This document shows positions 22,927-32,439 of a stretch of DNA of 64,000 nucleotides, piece by piece. A program made the position numbers and the translations under genes. Each line of letters opens with the position of its first letter. Positions within the stretch are counted from its first letter, which is position 1. The stretch covers positions 1 through 64,000 of the forward strand of contig NZ_PVZC01000006.1 in the NCBI RefSeq assembly GCF_003002095.1. Direction: 5' to 3'. The notes beneath the pieces were generated by a model. It searched no databases. It had not been told where the DNA came from and saw only the letters and a program-made list of their open reading frames with translations. The stretch is from Allonocardiopsis opalescens (GTDB lineage Bacteria > Actinomycetota > Actinomycetes > Streptosporangiales > Streptosporangiaceae).

Positions 22927-23508
22927 ATGGAGACCACCCCGGCGGTCGGGTTCAGCGAACTCGCGGCGCCCGCGTTCCGGCACGCGCTGCCGGCGCTGCT
23001 GGAGATCTACCAGTCGGCCAAGCGGCCGCCCGCCGAGCAGCTGCCGGGGCGGCGCGACATCCTGACCGAGCACTCCGGCCATCCCCGGTTCCGCGCGGTG
23101 GTGGCCGACGTGGCGGGCGAGCCCGTCGGCTTCGGCTACGGCTTCCACGGCGCGCCCGGCCAGTGGTGGCACGACGTGGTCGGCTCCGGCATCACCCAGG
23201 CGACCGGCCCGCACGAGTACGGGCGGTGGCTGGGCGACGCCTGGGAGCTGGCCGAGCTGCACGTGCGGCCCGGCTGGCAGGCGCGCGGGATCGGCAGGGC
23301 GCTGCTGGACCGGCTGTCGCGCGGCCTGCCGGAGCGCACCGCCGTGCTGTCGACGCCCGACGTGGAGTCGCGGGCGCGCCGGCTCTACCGGTCGGTGGGC
23401 TTCGCCGACGTGCTGACCGGCTTCTTCTTCCCGGGCTCCGGCGAGCCCTACGCCGTGATGGGCGCGCGGCTGCCGCTGGCCGGCTCGGGGGCGCTCAGCC
23501 GCTGGTAG
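22927..23508 (+). CDS. GNAT-family N-acetyltransferase
   Basis: 193 aa from the ATG at 22927; a GTG at 22891 is in frame but less supported. The GNAT acetyl-CoA loop is visible as [17 protein letters not shown], followed by the usual beta-strand and YRSVGF. Substrate unknown. The last 61 bases overlap the 3' end of metF on the opposite strand. Confidence 0.85.
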   Translation: METTPAVGFSELAAPAFRHALPALLEIYQSAKRPPAEQLPGRRDILTEHSGHPRFRAVVADVAGEPVGFGYGFHGAPGQWWHDVVGSGITQATGPHEYGRWLGDAWELAELHVRPGWQARGIGRALLDRLSRGLPERTAVLSTPDVESRARRLYRSVGFADVLTGFFFPGSGEPYAVMGARLPLAGSGALSRW

Positions 23509-24395
23509 ATCTCGCGGGTGGCCGTGGAGCGGTTCATGGTGATGAAGTGGATGCCGGGCACGCCCTCGTCGAGCAGCCGCTGGCACATCCGGGTGGCCTG
23601 GTCCATGCCGATCTCGCGCACGGCGGCGGGGTCGTCGGCCACCGCCTCGAACTGCGCGGCCAGCGCGGGCGGGAAAGGCGCCCCCGACAGCTGCACCGAG
23701 CGCTCGATGGTGCCGAAGCGGGTCACCGGCATCACCCCGGCCAGGATGGGCACCTCGCAGCCGGCCGCCGCCACCCGGTCGCGCAGCCGCAGGTAGTCGT
23801 CGGCGTCGAAGAACATCTGGGTGATGGCGTAGTCGGCGCCGGCCCGGCACTTGCGGACGAAGTGCTCGGTGTCGGAGGCGATGTCGGGCGAGCGGGGGTG
23901 CTTGTAGGGGAAGGCGGCGACGCCGACGCAGAAGTCGCCGCTGCCGCGCAGCAGCCGGACCAGCTCCTCGGCGTAATCGACGCCCTCGGGGTGCCGGACC
24001 CACTCGCCCTGGGGGTCGCCGGGAGGGTCGCCGCGCACCGCGAGGACGTTGCAGACCCCCACCGAGGCGAAGCGCCCGGCGAGGTGGCGCAGCTCGCGCA
24101 CGGAGTGGTTCACCGCGGTGAGGTGCGCGACCGGCAGCAGGGTGGTGTCGGTGGCGATCCGCTCGGTGGTGTCGACGGTGCGGTCGCGGGTGCCGCCGCC
24201 GGCGCCGTAGGTGACCGAGATGAAGGACGGGCGCAGCGCCTCCAGATCGCGGATGGACCGCCACAGCACGCGCTCGCCGTCGTCGGACTTGGGCGGGAAG
24301 AACTCGAAGGAGAAGGTCGGCCGCCCCTCGGCCAGCAGCTCGCGGATGTGCCGGCGGTGGTGCGGCCGGGCGGACCCGCGCGGTTCGGCAAGCAT
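23448..24395 (-). CDS. metF: 5,10-methylenetetrahydrofolate reductase
   Basis: 315 aa; FAD enzyme making 5-methyl-THF for methionine synthesis. FEFFPPK near residue 30, the Glu/Asp flavin motifs ([11 protein letters not shown]) and the AFPYKHP region are present. The ATG at 24395 is preceded 7 bases away by TAGTCT, a leaderless-promoter arrangement. Its 3' end overlaps the convergent acetyltransferase gene by 61 bases. Confidence 0.96.
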   Translation of the reverse strand: MLAEPRGSARPHHRRHIRELLAEGRPTFSFEFFPPKSDDGERVLWRSIRDLEALRPSFISVTYGAGGGTRDRTVDTTERIATDTTLLPVAHLTAVNHSVRELRHLAGRFASVGVCNVLAVRGDPPGDPQGEWVRHPEGVDYAEELVRLLRGSGDFCVGVAAFPYKHPRSPDIASDTEHFVRKCRAGADYAITQMFFDADDYLRLRDRVAAAGCEVPILAGVMPVTRFGTIERSVQLSGAPFPPALAAQFEAVADDPAAVREIGMDQATRMCQRLLDEGVPGIHFITMNRSTATREIYQRLSAPEPASGSRAPITA

Positions 24396-24532
24396 GGCGC
24401 CAAGACTAGCCAAGAAGGGCCGGTGCGGTGCGCCCGCTCGCCCGGATCGGCGGCCCGGCGGCGCCGCCGGGCACGGAAACGCGCCGACGGCCTGGTGTGG
24501 TGTTCGCGCAGGCGCGCGTTACCCTCGACCGC

Positions 24533-25600
24533 ATGGTGATCGCGCGTCCGGCCGACGACGAGCTGCGCGGCCGTTTCGCGGCCGCGCTCGACGACTTCCT
24601 CGACGGGCAGCGCCCCGGCCTGCTCGCCATCGGCGCGGAGCTGGCCCCGGTGCACGACGCCATGCGCGACTTCGTCGCGGGCGGCAAGCGGCTGCGCCCG
24701 TCGTTCTGCTACTGGGGCTGGCGCGGCGCCGGGCGTCCCGACGACCCCGGCGTGGTGGCGGCGGCCGCCTCGCTGGAGCTGCTCCAGGGCTGCGCCCTGG
24801 TCCACGACGACCTGATCGACGGCAGCGACACCCGGCGCGGCAGCCCATCGGTGCACCGCAGGTTCGGCAAGCTGCACGCCCGCGAGGGCTGGCTCGGCTC
24901 CGACGACGCCTTCGGCTCGGGCGCCGCGATCCTGATCGGCGACCTCTTCCTCGCCTGGTCGGAGGAGATGTACCGGCGTAGCGGCCTGGACACCGCGGCG
25001 CTGGCCGCCGGGGGGCCGGTGTACGCCGCCATGCGCACCGAGGTGATGGCCGGCCAGTACCTTGACCTGATCGGGCAGGTCTCGGGGGCCGAGTCGGCCG
25101 AGACGGCGCTGCGGGTGGTGCGCTACAAGACCGCCAAGTACACCATCGAGCGGCCGCTGCACCTGGGGGCGGCGCTGGCCGGCGCGCTGGACGCGCTCGG
25201 CCCGGTGTACACCGCGTACGGCCTGCCGCTCGGCGTCGCCTTCCAGCTCCGCGACGACGTGCTCGGCGTCTTCGGCGATCCGGCCGAGACCGGCAAGCCG
25301 GCAGGCGACGACCTGCGCGAGGGCAAGCGCACCGTGCTGGCCGCCGAGACCCTGCGCCGGGCCGCGCCGCCGGCGGCGGCGGAGTTCCGGCGCTGCCTGG
25401 GCGACCCCGCGCTCGGCCCCGACGCGGTCGACCGGCTGCGCGAGATCATCGAGGGCTGCGGGGCGCTGGCCGCCTGCGAGCGGCACATCGAGACCTACGC
25501 GGCCGAGGCGACGGCGGCGCTGGACAGCCCCGCCCTGGACCCGGTCAGCCGTAGCGCGCTGGCCGGGCTGGCGGTGGCGGCCACCGTCCGGCGCACCTGA
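24533..25600 (+). CDS. Polyprenyl (geranylgeranyl-type) diphosphate synthase
   Basis: 355 aa. The first Asp-rich motif DDLID lies near residue 98 and the second region reads DDVLG. The Lys of GGKRLRP and the KTAKYT segment are also present. The enzyme condenses isopentenyl diphosphate onto allylic diphosphates; chain length cannot be fixed from sequence alone. TACCCT lies 7 bases before the ATG (likely leaderless). The metF-polyprenyl synthase neighbourhood is as in Streptomyces. Confidence 0.92.
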   Translation: MVIARPADDELRGRFAAALDDFLDGQRPGLLAIGAELAPVHDAMRDFVAGGKRLRPSFCYWGWRGAGRPDDPGVVAAAASLELLQGCALVHDDLIDGSDTRRGSPSVHRRFGKLHAREGWLGSDDAFGSGAAILIGDLFLAWSEEMYRRSGLDTAALAAGGPVYAAMRTEVMAGQYLDLIGQVSGAESAETALRVVRYKTAKYTIERPLHLGAALAGALDALGPVYTAYGLPLGVAFQLRDDVLGVFGDPAETGKPAGDDLREGKRTVLAAETLRRAAPPAAAEFRRCLGDPALGPDAVDRLREIIEGCGALAACERHIETYAAEATAALDSPALDPVSRSALAGLAVAATVRRT

Positions 25601-25768
25601 TCACGGGATCATAACGGCGCGGTACCGCCTTCGGCCGGTTCGCCGGAGTTCCGGCAGGCTGGGCGGCGGACACGATATGTCTCATTATGTCGGCCGCTGG
25701 GCCCTCCGCGTCCGCCTGCCGTTCCGCCTTCGACCGCCCGCCGCAACCGACCAGGCCGTGGAGTCCCG

Positions 25769-27049
25769 ATGAGCGATCCCGCACCCGACAGACCCGCCCC
25801 CGGTCCCGCGGCCCGGGGCCCGGTGCAGCCCCGCGAGCGCTCGCTCGCGCCCGACCTGGCCAGGGGCGCGGCGCTGCTGTTCATCGCGCTGGCCAACAGC
25901 CCGCTGTTCCTGTGGGGCCAGGAGATCGGACTGCGCGGGAAGCTGGCGGGCGGCTCGCTCGCCGACCGGGTGGTGAACTTCGCGCTGCTGACCTTCGTCG
26001 ACGGCCGCGCGTACCCGATGTTCGCCTTCCTGTTCGGCTACGGCATGGTGCAGCTGGCCGGCCGCCAGGAGGCCGCGGGGGTCGACCGGGCCGCCACCCG
26101 CAGGGTGCTGATGCGGCGCAACGGCTGGCTGGTGGCCTTCGGCGCAGTGCACGGACTGCTGCTGTTCTCCGGCGACATCCTCGGCCCCTACGGCGTGTGC
26201 GGGCTGCTGATCACCGCCTTCCTGCTGTTCAGCCGGGAGGGCAGTCTGCGCGTGGTGGTGTGGATCTGGATGGGCGTGCTGGCCGTCGGCTCGCTGTTCA
26301 GCCTGGTCGGCCTGGCCGTCACCCTGGCGCTGATGACGGAACCGGGGCCGGCCGGGGCGACGAGCTTCGTCCTTCAGTCGGTGAGCGCGCCCGACTACCC
26401 CGCCTCGGTGGTGGACCGGCTGATCGAGTGGCCGGCCAGCGCCGTCGGGCTCGGCGTCTTCCTGATCCCGGCCGTGCTGACCGGGGTCTGGGCCGCCCGG
26501 CACCGGCTGCTGGACGACCCCGCCGCGCACCGCCGCACGCTGGTGCTGGTCGCCGTCGTGGGCCTCGGCGCCGCCTACCTCGGCGGCGCGCCGCTCGGAC
26601 TGGCCGCGGCCGGCGCCTTCCCCACCGACGAGGCGGTGGCGGGCAGCGCCTTCGGCCTGCACTACCTGACCGGCCTGGCGGCCGGCCCGGGCTACGCGGC
26701 GCTGTTCGGGCTGGTCGCGCTCTGGTTCGAGGGGCGCCGCGCCGGCACGCCCGCCGGCTCCGCGCCGCCGGCCCACCAAGGCGTGATCGGGGCGCTCGCC
26801 GCGCTGGGGCGCCGCTCGCTGTCGGGCTACCTCGTCCAGTCCGTCGTCTGGGTGGCGCTGTTCTCGCCCTACACGCTGGCACTGGGCGCGCAGCTGGGCA
26901 ACGCGGCGACGGCCGCGCTGGCCGGCGCCACCTGGCTGGCCACGGTGGCAGCGGCCTGGCTGCTCGAACGCTACGGCCGGCGCGCCCCGGCCGAGGTCCT
27001 GCTGCGCCGACTCGCCTACGGCCGTCCAGCGCCGCGCCCGGGCGGCTGA
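25769..27049 (+). CDS. DUF418-domain integral membrane protein
   Basis: 426 aa with about 9-10 hydrophobic segments. The N-terminal LAPDLARGAALLFIALANSP and the FLFGYGM motif, with the C-terminal GRRSLSGYLVQSVVWVALFSPY, are typical of the DUF418/acyltransferase-3-like membrane family. The function is unknown. It stands alone between the polyprenyl synthase and the convergent NUDIX gene. Confidence 0.88.
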   Translation: MSDPAPDRPAPGPAARGPVQPRERSLAPDLARGAALLFIALANSPLFLWGQEIGLRGKLAGGSLADRVVNFALLTFVDGRAYPMFAFLFGYGMVQLAGRQEAAGVDRAATRRVLMRRNGWLVAFGAVHGLLLFSGDILGPYGVCGLLITAFLLFSREGSLRVVVWIWMGVLAVGSLFSLVGLAVTLALMTEPGPAGATSFVLQSVSAPDYPASVVDRLIEWPASAVGLGVFLIPAVLTGVWAARHRLLDDPAAHRRTLVLVAVVGLGAAYLGGAPLGLAAAGAFPTDEAVAGSAFGLHYLTGLAAGPGYAALFGLVALWFEGRRAGTPAGSAPPAHQGVIGALAALGRRSLSGYLVQSVVWVALFSPYTLALGAQLGNAATAALAGATWLATVAAAWLLERYGRRAPAEVLLRRLAYGRPAPRPGG

Positions 27050-27058
27050 GCGCGGTGC

Positions 27059-27784
27059 TCAGCCGTCGCGGCGGGTGATCGGCGGGTGCAGCACCTGGGT
27101 GTCGCCGACCCGGAACAGCGCGGCCGGGCGGCCGCCCTGGCGGGCGGTGCTGCGCCCAGTGGGCACCAGGAAGCCGGGCGTGCCGGTGACCTTGCGGTGG
27201 AAGTTGCGCGGGTCCAGCGACACCCCCCACACCACCTCGTACACCCGCCGCAGTTCGGCCACGGTGAACTCCGGCGGGCAGAAGGCGGTGGCCAGCGGGG
27301 AGTACTCCAGTTTGGCGCGGGCCCGCTCCACCCCGTCGGCCAGCAGCCGGCCGTGGTCGAAGGCCAGCGCGCCGGGCCGGCCCAGCAGCTCGTCCACGTC
27401 GGCGAAGCGGGCGGCGCTGGCGTCGGTGCCCGGCCGCAGCTCGGGCAGGTGCGCGGCCAGCGCCAGGTACGCGATGGTGACCACCCGCATCCGGGGGTCG
27501 CGGCCGGGCCGGCCGTAGCTGGCGACCTGCTCCAGGTGGACGTCGGCGGCGGTGAGCCCGGTCTCCTCGGCCAGCTCCCGGGAGGCCGCCTCCGGCAGGT
27601 CCTCGTCGATGCGGACGAAGCCGCCCGGCAGCGCCCACGCCCCTGCGTAGGGGTCCACCCCCCGCTCCACCACGACCGCCCGCAGGCGGTCGTCCTGGAT
27701 CGTGAGCACGATCAGGTCGACGGTGACCGCGAAGGGCGGGAAGGCGTCAGGCCGGTATCCGGTGGGCGGGGCTGGGGCGTCCAT
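27059..27784 (-). CDS. NrtR-like regulator: NUDIX domain plus winged helix
   Basis: 241 aa. The N-terminal NUDIX domain carries a complete box: GFVRIDE, then REL and AEETGL, so hydrolase activity is possible. The C-terminal part (about 150-225, EYSPLATAFCPPEFTVAELRRVYEVVWG) is the winged-helix found in NrtR and related ADP-ribose/NAD-linked repressors. TATGAT lies 7 bases before the ATG (leaderless), and a palindrome sits directly upstream, suggesting autoregulation. No NAD biosynthesis gene is adjacent. It lies downstream of the sialidase. Confidence 0.85.
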   Translation of the reverse strand: MDAPAPPTGYRPDAFPPFAVTVDLIVLTIQDDRLRAVVVERGVDPYAGAWALPGGFVRIDEDLPEAASRELAEETGLTAADVHLEQVASYGRPGRDPRMRVVTIAYLALAAHLPELRPGTDASAARFADVDELLGRPGALAFDHGRLLADGVERARAKLEYSPLATAFCPPEFTVAELRRVYEVVWGVSLDPRNFHRKVTGTPGFLVPTGRSTARQGGRPAALFRVGDTQVLHPPITRRDG

Positions 27785-27791
27785 ACCTGCG

Positions 27792-27813
27792 ATCATAGTC
27801 GTCACACTGACGA
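27792..27813 (-). promoter_or_regulatory. Promoter and operator palindrome of the NUDIX regulator gene
   Basis: On the minus strand TATGAT (27792-27797) is a good -10. Directly upstream lies TCGTCA-N3-TGACGA (27799-27813), a perfect 6-bp-arm palindrome inside the expected -35/-10 spacer, an ideal repressor position. Confidence 0.6.
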
Positions 27814-27879
27814 GAACAGGGCTTTCGCCCCTGCCCCCGGGGCCGGCGCGGCTCACGCCCGCACCGGCCCCGGGGTGCT

Positions 27880-29055
27880 TCAGGGCCGCAGCCGCAGCCG
27901 GTGGAAGGCGATCCGCTCGTAGGGTCCGGCCGTACCGGTCTCGTACAGCACGCCCACGGTGGCGGCGTTGAGCTGGACCAGGTCGGAGTAGGCGGCCGGG
28001 GCGTCCGACAGCCGGTAGGAGCGCGGCCAGGACTCCCCGCCGTCCGTGCTGGCCCGCACGGTGAGCGCGCGGCGCGCCGAGGGGTCGGCGGGCGCGGCGA
28101 ACAGCAGCGGCCCGCGCTCGGCCTGCAGGACGCTGCCCTGGACGACGGGGGCGGTCAGCTCGGGCTCGGGGGCGAGCGGGGCGGCGAGGGAGGCGCCGCC
28201 GTCGGTGCTCAGCGCGCTCGCCCTGGTGCCCGCGGCGGTGCCGTTCTGGTCGCGGCTGTTGACGTAGATGGTCCCGCCGGGCAGTTCGGCGACGGTGGTC
28301 TCGTTGCCGTTGACCTCGCCCTCGTAGGCGTCGTCCACGGCGCCGATCTCCCAGCTGGCGCCGCCGTCGTCGCTGTAGAGCAGGTGGGCGCCGTAGTAGG
28401 CGTCCTCGTCGCCCTGGTCGCCGCTGCCCTCGGGCGGGGCGGCGGAGTGGTTGGCGGGAACGACCAGGCGCCCGGCGTGCGGGCCCTCCTCCAGCGCGAT
28501 GCCGTGCACCGGCCCGGTGGCGTACCAGCGCCAGTCGGGCCGCTTGACCTCGGCGGTGATCTCCCGGGGCTCGCTCCAGGTGGCGCCGTCGTCGTCGGAG
28601 TACTGCACCCAGACCCGGCGGCTGTCGGCGGCGTCGACCTCGCCGCGGCGGATGGCGCTCTCGTGGGCGTCGCCGGCGTTGTGGGTGCTGAGCAGCACCA
28701 CCCGGCCGGTGGCGGGGTCCACCACGGGGACGGGGTTGCCGAAGGTGTTCGGGCCGTTGTCGCCGACGACCTGGAGCGGGCCCCAGCTGCGCCCGCCGTC
28801 GCCGGAGCGGCGCAGGACCAGGTCGATGTCGCCGGTGTCGCCGGCGCCGGTGCGGCGGCCCTCGGCGAAGGCGAGCAGGTCGCCGTCGGCCGCCTCGACC
28901 ACGGCGGGGATGCGGAAGGTGTCGTAGCCGTCGGTGCCGGCCGCGAAGACGGTCGACTCCTGGGGCCGCGAAGCGGCCTGGGCCGGGGCGGCGGCCAGGC
29001 AGCCGGCCGCGGCCAGCGCGGCGCAGGCCGCGGCGGTGCGCAGGGTGCGGGTCAT
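27880..29055 (-). CDS. Secreted exo-alpha-sialidase
   Basis: 391 aa. Signal peptide over residues 1-27 (cleavage near AQA-AS). The FRIP arginine motif lies at 47-50, and there are five Asp-box repeats of the S-x-D-x-G-x-x-W/L type (SGDGGRSW, SDDDGATW, SDDGGASW, STDGGASL, STDGGESW), defining a GH33 beta-propeller. It releases terminal sialic acid outside the cell. Its ATG overlaps the stop of the lyase gene (ATGA). Transport and cleavage partners are upstream in the same operon. Confidence 0.93.
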   Translation of the reverse strand: MTRTLRTAAACAALAAAGCLAAAPAQAASRPQESTVFAAGTDGYDTFRIPAVVEAADGDLLAFAEGRRTGAGDTGDIDLVLRRSGDGGRSWGPLQVVGDNGPNTFGNPVPVVDPATGRVVLLSTHNAGDAHESAIRRGEVDAADSRRVWVQYSDDDGATWSEPREITAEVKRPDWRWYATGPVHGIALEEGPHAGRLVVPANHSAAPPEGSGDQGDEDAYYGAHLLYSDDGGASWEIGAVDDAYEGEVNGNETTVAELPGGTIYVNSRDQNGTAAGTRASALSTDGGASLAAPLAPEPELTAPVVQGSVLQAERGPLLFAAPADPSARRALTVRASTDGGESWPRSYRLSDAPAAYSDLVQLNAATVGVLYETGTAGPYERIAFHRLRLRP

Positions 29056-30011
29056 GCGGTTCCCTTCTCGATGAGTCCGGCGGCGGCGAGGTGGTCGCGG
29101 ACGGCGGCCCGCTCGGCGCCGTCGAGCGGCACCATCGGGGTGCTGGTGGTGGCGTGGGCGATGGCGCCGCGCAGCCGCAGGCCCTCCTTGAAGGCGCCGA
29201 TCGCGGAGGAGTACGGCCCCATCCGGGCCGGATCGCCCGCCTTGATCAGGCCGAACAGGGCGCGCAGCCGGGCCTGCTCGCGCTCGGCCGCGGCCCAGTC
29301 GCCGGCCTCGGCCGCCGCCTGGAGCCGCACGTAGCCGTGCGGGTCCACATTGCCGAGGCCGGGCACGATGCCGTGCGCGCCCAGCCGCAGGCCGACGTCG
29401 GCGATGGTCTCGGAGCCGGTGAAGACCCGGAAGCGCGGCGCGGTGACGGCTTCGAGCACCGAGCGGAGCGCGTCGATGTCGCCGCTGCTGTCCTTGAGGC
29501 CGTCGATGGCGCCCTCGTCGGCCAGTTCGGCGACCAGGCCGGGCGGGAGCTTGGTGTGGGTGAAGGACGGGATGTCGTAGGCGAGCAGCGGCAGCTCGGT
29601 GGCGGAGCGCAGCGCGCGGAAGTGGGCGCGGATCTCGGCGGGATGGGTGGGCACGTAGAAGGGCGCCGTGGCCACCAGGGCGTCGGCGCCGCCGTCGCGG
29701 GCGGCCCGGGCGTGGTCGGCGACGCGCCGGGTGGCGGTGTCCACGATCCCGGCGGCCACCGGCACCCGGCCGGCGGCGGCGTCCACGACCGTGCGCAGGG
29801 TGTGCAGCCGCTGCCGGTCGGTGAGGTAGGCGACCTCGCCGGTGGACCCGGTGACGAACAGGCCGCTCACGCCGGCGTCGACCAGGAAGTCCACCAGCCG
29901 CCGCAGCGAGGCGTCGTCGACCTCGCCGTCGGGAGTCAGCGGGGTGCACAGCGGCGGGATCACCCCCCGGTCCAGTACGGGCGGGCGCTCGGTGGCGGGA
30001 GTGGTCGTCAT
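29052..30011 (-). CDS. DHDPS/NAL-family lyase, probable N-acetylneuraminate lyase
   Basis: 319 aa TIM barrel. The GSTGE phosphate/carboxylate loop is at about residue 50 and the Schiff-base Lys lies in [14 protein letters not shown] and NanA share the fold; the neighbours (sialidase, transporter) favour cleavage of sialic acid to N-acetylmannosamine and pyruvate. It overlaps both neighbours by 4 bases, so the three genes form one unit. True dapA cannot be excluded from sequence alone. Confidence 0.85.
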   Translation of the reverse strand: MTTTPATERPPVLDRGVIPPLCTPLTPDGEVDDASLRRLVDFLVDAGVSGLFVTGSTGEVAYLTDRQRLHTLRTVVDAAAGRVPVAAGIVDTATRRVADHARAARDGGADALVATAPFYVPTHPAEIRAHFRALRSATELPLLAYDIPSFTHTKLPPGLVAELADEGAIDGLKDSSGDIDALRSVLEAVTAPRFRVFTGSETIADVGLRLGAHGIVPGLGNVDPHGYVRLQAAAEAGDWAAAEREQARLRALFGLIKAGDPARMGPYSSAIGAFKEGLRLRGAIAHATTSTPMVPLDGAERAAVRDHLAAAGLIEKGTA

Positions 30012-31573
30012 CGGCTGTCGGGCTCCGTTCCCTGGGTTCCCTTGGTTTCCTTGGTTTCCTTGGTTTCCTTGGTTGCTCCGGTTCCCCCGGTGGGCGCACC
30101 GCCCGGGGCGGCGGCGGGCGCGCGCAGCTCGGGCGCCACCTGGTCGGCGTCGGTGGTGTGGTCGACCATCAGGTCGGCGCCGGGGGTGAACAGCCGCTGC
30201 ACGCGTGCGGGCGCGTCCACCGCGATCAGCACGATGACGACGGCGGTCAGTGCGAAGGCGAGTCCGCCAAGCGCCACCGCCAGGCTGGTGCGCTCGGCGA
30301 TCTGCGCGCCGAGCACGGGCGCGACCGCGCCGCCGAGCGCGCCGACGTTGTAGGTGTAGCCGAGGCCCGCGGCGCGCCTCGTGGTGGGGAAGTAGCCGCC
30401 GACGAGCTTGGGCAGCAGGCCGGAGATGCCCTGGCCGAAGGCCTGCTGGCAGAAGAGCAGCACGCCGAGGACCACGAGCAGGTCGCCGCCGAGCCCGAAG
30501 ACCGGCACGATGAAGACCAGCGAGGCCGACAGGCTGATGACGTAGGCGCGCCGGGTGCCCAGCCAGTCGCCGATGAAGCCGGCGATCCAGCAGCCCACCA
30601 TGGTGCCGAAGCCGGAGAAGGCGAGCACACCGCTGACCTGCGCCGGCGTGTAGTCCAGCTCCGTCTCCAGGTAGGTGGGCAGCAGCGCCTGGATCGGCCA
30701 GGAGTACAGGAAGGCGCAGAAGACGACCACGATCAGCGTGACCATCATCGGGGTCTGCGCCCCGGCGAACTGGGCGGCGAAGGAGAGCAGTCCGGCCGCG
30801 GCGACCGCGATGAGCAGCCACACCGCCCAGCCCTGGGCGCCGACGGCGAAGATGCCGAACAGGGCCCCGGCCACCAGGACCGTCGCGATCACGTTGAGGG
30901 GCGCCCGGCGGCCGGTGTACAGCACCTCGATGAAGGACGCCTCGCGCCCGGCGGCGGCCTGGTGCTGCCAGTCGGGCGCCTCGGGGATGCTGCGGCGCAG
31001 CCACAGCGCCAGCACGATGGGCACGATGCCGACGAAGAACAGCGCCCGCCAGCCGAGGGCCGGCACGATCAGCGCGTAGGCCTGCGCGGCCAGTACGCCG
31101 CCGAGGGAGAAGCCGGAGATCAGGAAGCCGCTGGCGCGGTTGCGCAGCGCCCGGGGCCAGCTCTCGATGACGTAGGTGGCGCTGGCGCTGTACTCGCCGG
31201 CCATGCCGATGCCCACCACCAGCCGGGCGATGAACAGGGTCCAGTAGCCGACGGCGAGCCCGCAGGCGAAGGTGCCGACGGAGTACAGCACGATGCTGGC
31301 AACCATGGCGGGCCGCCGCCCGTAGCGGTCGCCGACGGCGCCGAGCGCCAGGCCGCCGAACCAGCGCGAGATGAAGGCGGCCGACACCAGGCTCGCGGTG
31401 GCGACGGTGTCCAGGCCGAACTCGCGCCCGACCTCGGTGAGGACCAGCGTGATCAGCACGAAGTCGAAGCCGTCCATCGCGTAGCCGAGCCAGGCGGCGA
31501 AGAACGCCTTCCAGTCCTTGCGGTCGAGTTGCCGGTACCAGCGCACACCGGCCGATCGCTGGGGCGGGGACAT
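30008..31573 (-). CDS. MFS transporter, probable sialic acid permease (NanT-like)
   Basis: 521 aa with 12 hydrophobic segments. MFS loop GDRYGRRPA follows helix 2, and the start [22 protein letters not shown] is typical of the sialate/aromatic-acid:H+ group. The C-terminal tail after residue about 480 is Ala/Gly/Thr-rich and ends in repeated Thr-Lys-Glu triplets encoded by a 9-base repeat. The ATG at 31573 has GGAGG 5 bases upstream. It is first in the operon and divergent from the GntR regulator. Confidence 0.85.
   Translation of the reverse strand: MSPPQRSAGVRWYRQLDRKDWKAFFAAWLGYAMDGFDFVLITLVLTEVGREFGLDTVATASLVSAAFISRWFGGLALGAVGDRYGRRPAMVASIVLYSVGTFACGLAVGYWTLFIARLVVGIGMAGEYSASATYVIESWPRALRNRASGFLISGFSLGGVLAAQAYALIVPALGWRALFFVGIVPIVLALWLRRSIPEAPDWQHQAAAGREASFIEVLYTGRRAPLNVIATVLVAGALFGIFAVGAQGWAVWLLIAVAAAGLLSFAAQFAGAQTPMMVTLIVVVFCAFLYSWPIQALLPTYLETELDYTPAQVSGVLAFSGFGTMVGCWIAGFIGDWLGTRRAYVISLSASLVFIVPVFGLGGDLLVVLGVLLFCQQAFGQGISGLLPKLVGGYFPTTRRAAGLGYTYNVGALGGAVAPVLGAQIAERTSLAVALGGLAFALTAVVIVLIAVDAPARVQRLFTPGADLMVDHTTDADQVAPELRAPAAAPGGAPTGGTGATKETKETKETKGTQGTEPDSR
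30031..30075. repeat. 9-base tandem repeat in the transporter tail
   Basis: About four perfect units of CCTTGGTTT (30040-30074) with an imperfect one before. On the coding strand they give Thr-Lys-Glu. Because the unit is a multiple of three, length change would keep the frame. Confidence 0.85.
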
Positions 31574-31627
31574 GTGGGCCTCCACATACGGTGCCGTGAT
31601 GGGGAACACGTAGGACGTGGGATGTCT

Positions 31628-31640
31628 GCGTACAGTACGC
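31628..31640. promoter_or_regulatory. Operator palindrome in the divergent sialate promoter region
   Basis: GCGTAC-A-GTACGC, a perfect 13-base palindrome between the transporter operon and the GntR gene, 30 bases before the regulator start. It is the likely binding site of the adjacent GntR protein. Confidence 0.6.
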
Positions 31641-31670
31641 TCGACCGTGGCGACTGACAAGAGGAGTTCG

Positions 31671-32348
31671 ATGGCACCGAACGGCCGGCGGCTGCAGGAC
31701 CGGATCATCGACCTGATACTGGCGCGCGGGCTCGCCCCGGGGGCGCCGATGCCCGCCGAGCCGCGCCTGGTGGACGAGCTGGGCGCCAGCCGCAACTCCG
31801 TGCGCGAGGCGCTGCGCGCGCTGCACACCCTGGGCATCATCGAGATCCGGCACGGCCACGGCACCTTCGTCGGCCAGGCGCCGCTCACCGCCTTCACGCC
31901 CGGACTGCTCTACAGCACCCGCCAGTCCGTGCGCTCGGGCGCCTCGGCGCTGCGCGACATGCTGGAGATCCGCCGCACCCTGGAGGCGTCGCTGATCGAG
32001 CAGGTGGTCGAGCGGGCCGACGAGGACTTCCTGGCCGAACTGGACGCCGCCGCCTCCGCCATCGACGCGGGCGAGCTGTCAGCCGCCGACCAGCACTTCC
32101 ACGAGGTCCTGTACCGGCGGGTGCCCAACCGGCTGGCCGTGGAGCTGATCGAGCTGTTCTGGACCGTCTACCACCAGGTCGAGTCCGACCTTGAGCCGCC
32201 GGGCGACGACCCCGGCGAGATCGGCCGGGCGCACCGGGTCATCGCCGACGCGGTGCGGGCGGGCGACGCCGTGCGGGCGCGCGAGGCGCTGGTGCGGCAC
32301 TTCGGCGACATCGAGCAGCGGGTGGCCCGGCTGGACGCCCGCGCCTGA
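31671..32348 (+). CDS. GntR/FadR-family transcriptional regulator (NanR-like)
   Basis: 225 aa. The N-terminal winged helix (residues 4-70: [40 protein letters not shown]) is followed by the all-helical FCD ligand domain with its metal-binding His pattern. I chose the ATG at 31671, with GAGGAG upstream. It is divergent from the sialic-acid operon with a palindrome between, so it most likely controls that operon, with sialate or a breakdown product as inducer. Confidence 0.88.
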   Translation: MAPNGRRLQDRIIDLILARGLAPGAPMPAEPRLVDELGASRNSVREALRALHTLGIIEIRHGHGTFVGQAPLTAFTPGLLYSTRQSVRSGASALRDMLEIRRTLEASLIEQVVERADEDFLAELDAAASAIDAGELSAADQHFHEVLYRRVPNRLAVELIELFWTVYHQVESDLEPPGDDPGEIGRAHRVIADAVRAGDAVRAREALVRHFGDIEQRVARLDARA

Positions 32349-32384
32349 GGACGCTCCGCTTCGGATGATCCCCCAAATGTCAGA

Positions 32385-32413
32385 TTGACGACAACTCTCT
32401 CCAGAGTTAGGGT
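32385..32413 (+). promoter_or_regulatory. Promoter with embedded operator upstream of the SPFH gene
   Basis: TTGACG (32385-32390), 17-base spacer, TAGGGT (32408-32413). The spacer holds AACTCT-CTCC-AGAGTT (32393-32408), a perfect palindrome, which a repressor could use to block RNA polymerase. No regulator for it is evident next door apart from the GntR gene ending at 32348. Confidence 0.6.
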
Positions 32414-32439
32414 CAACCCGACGATAAGGAGGATCTTCC

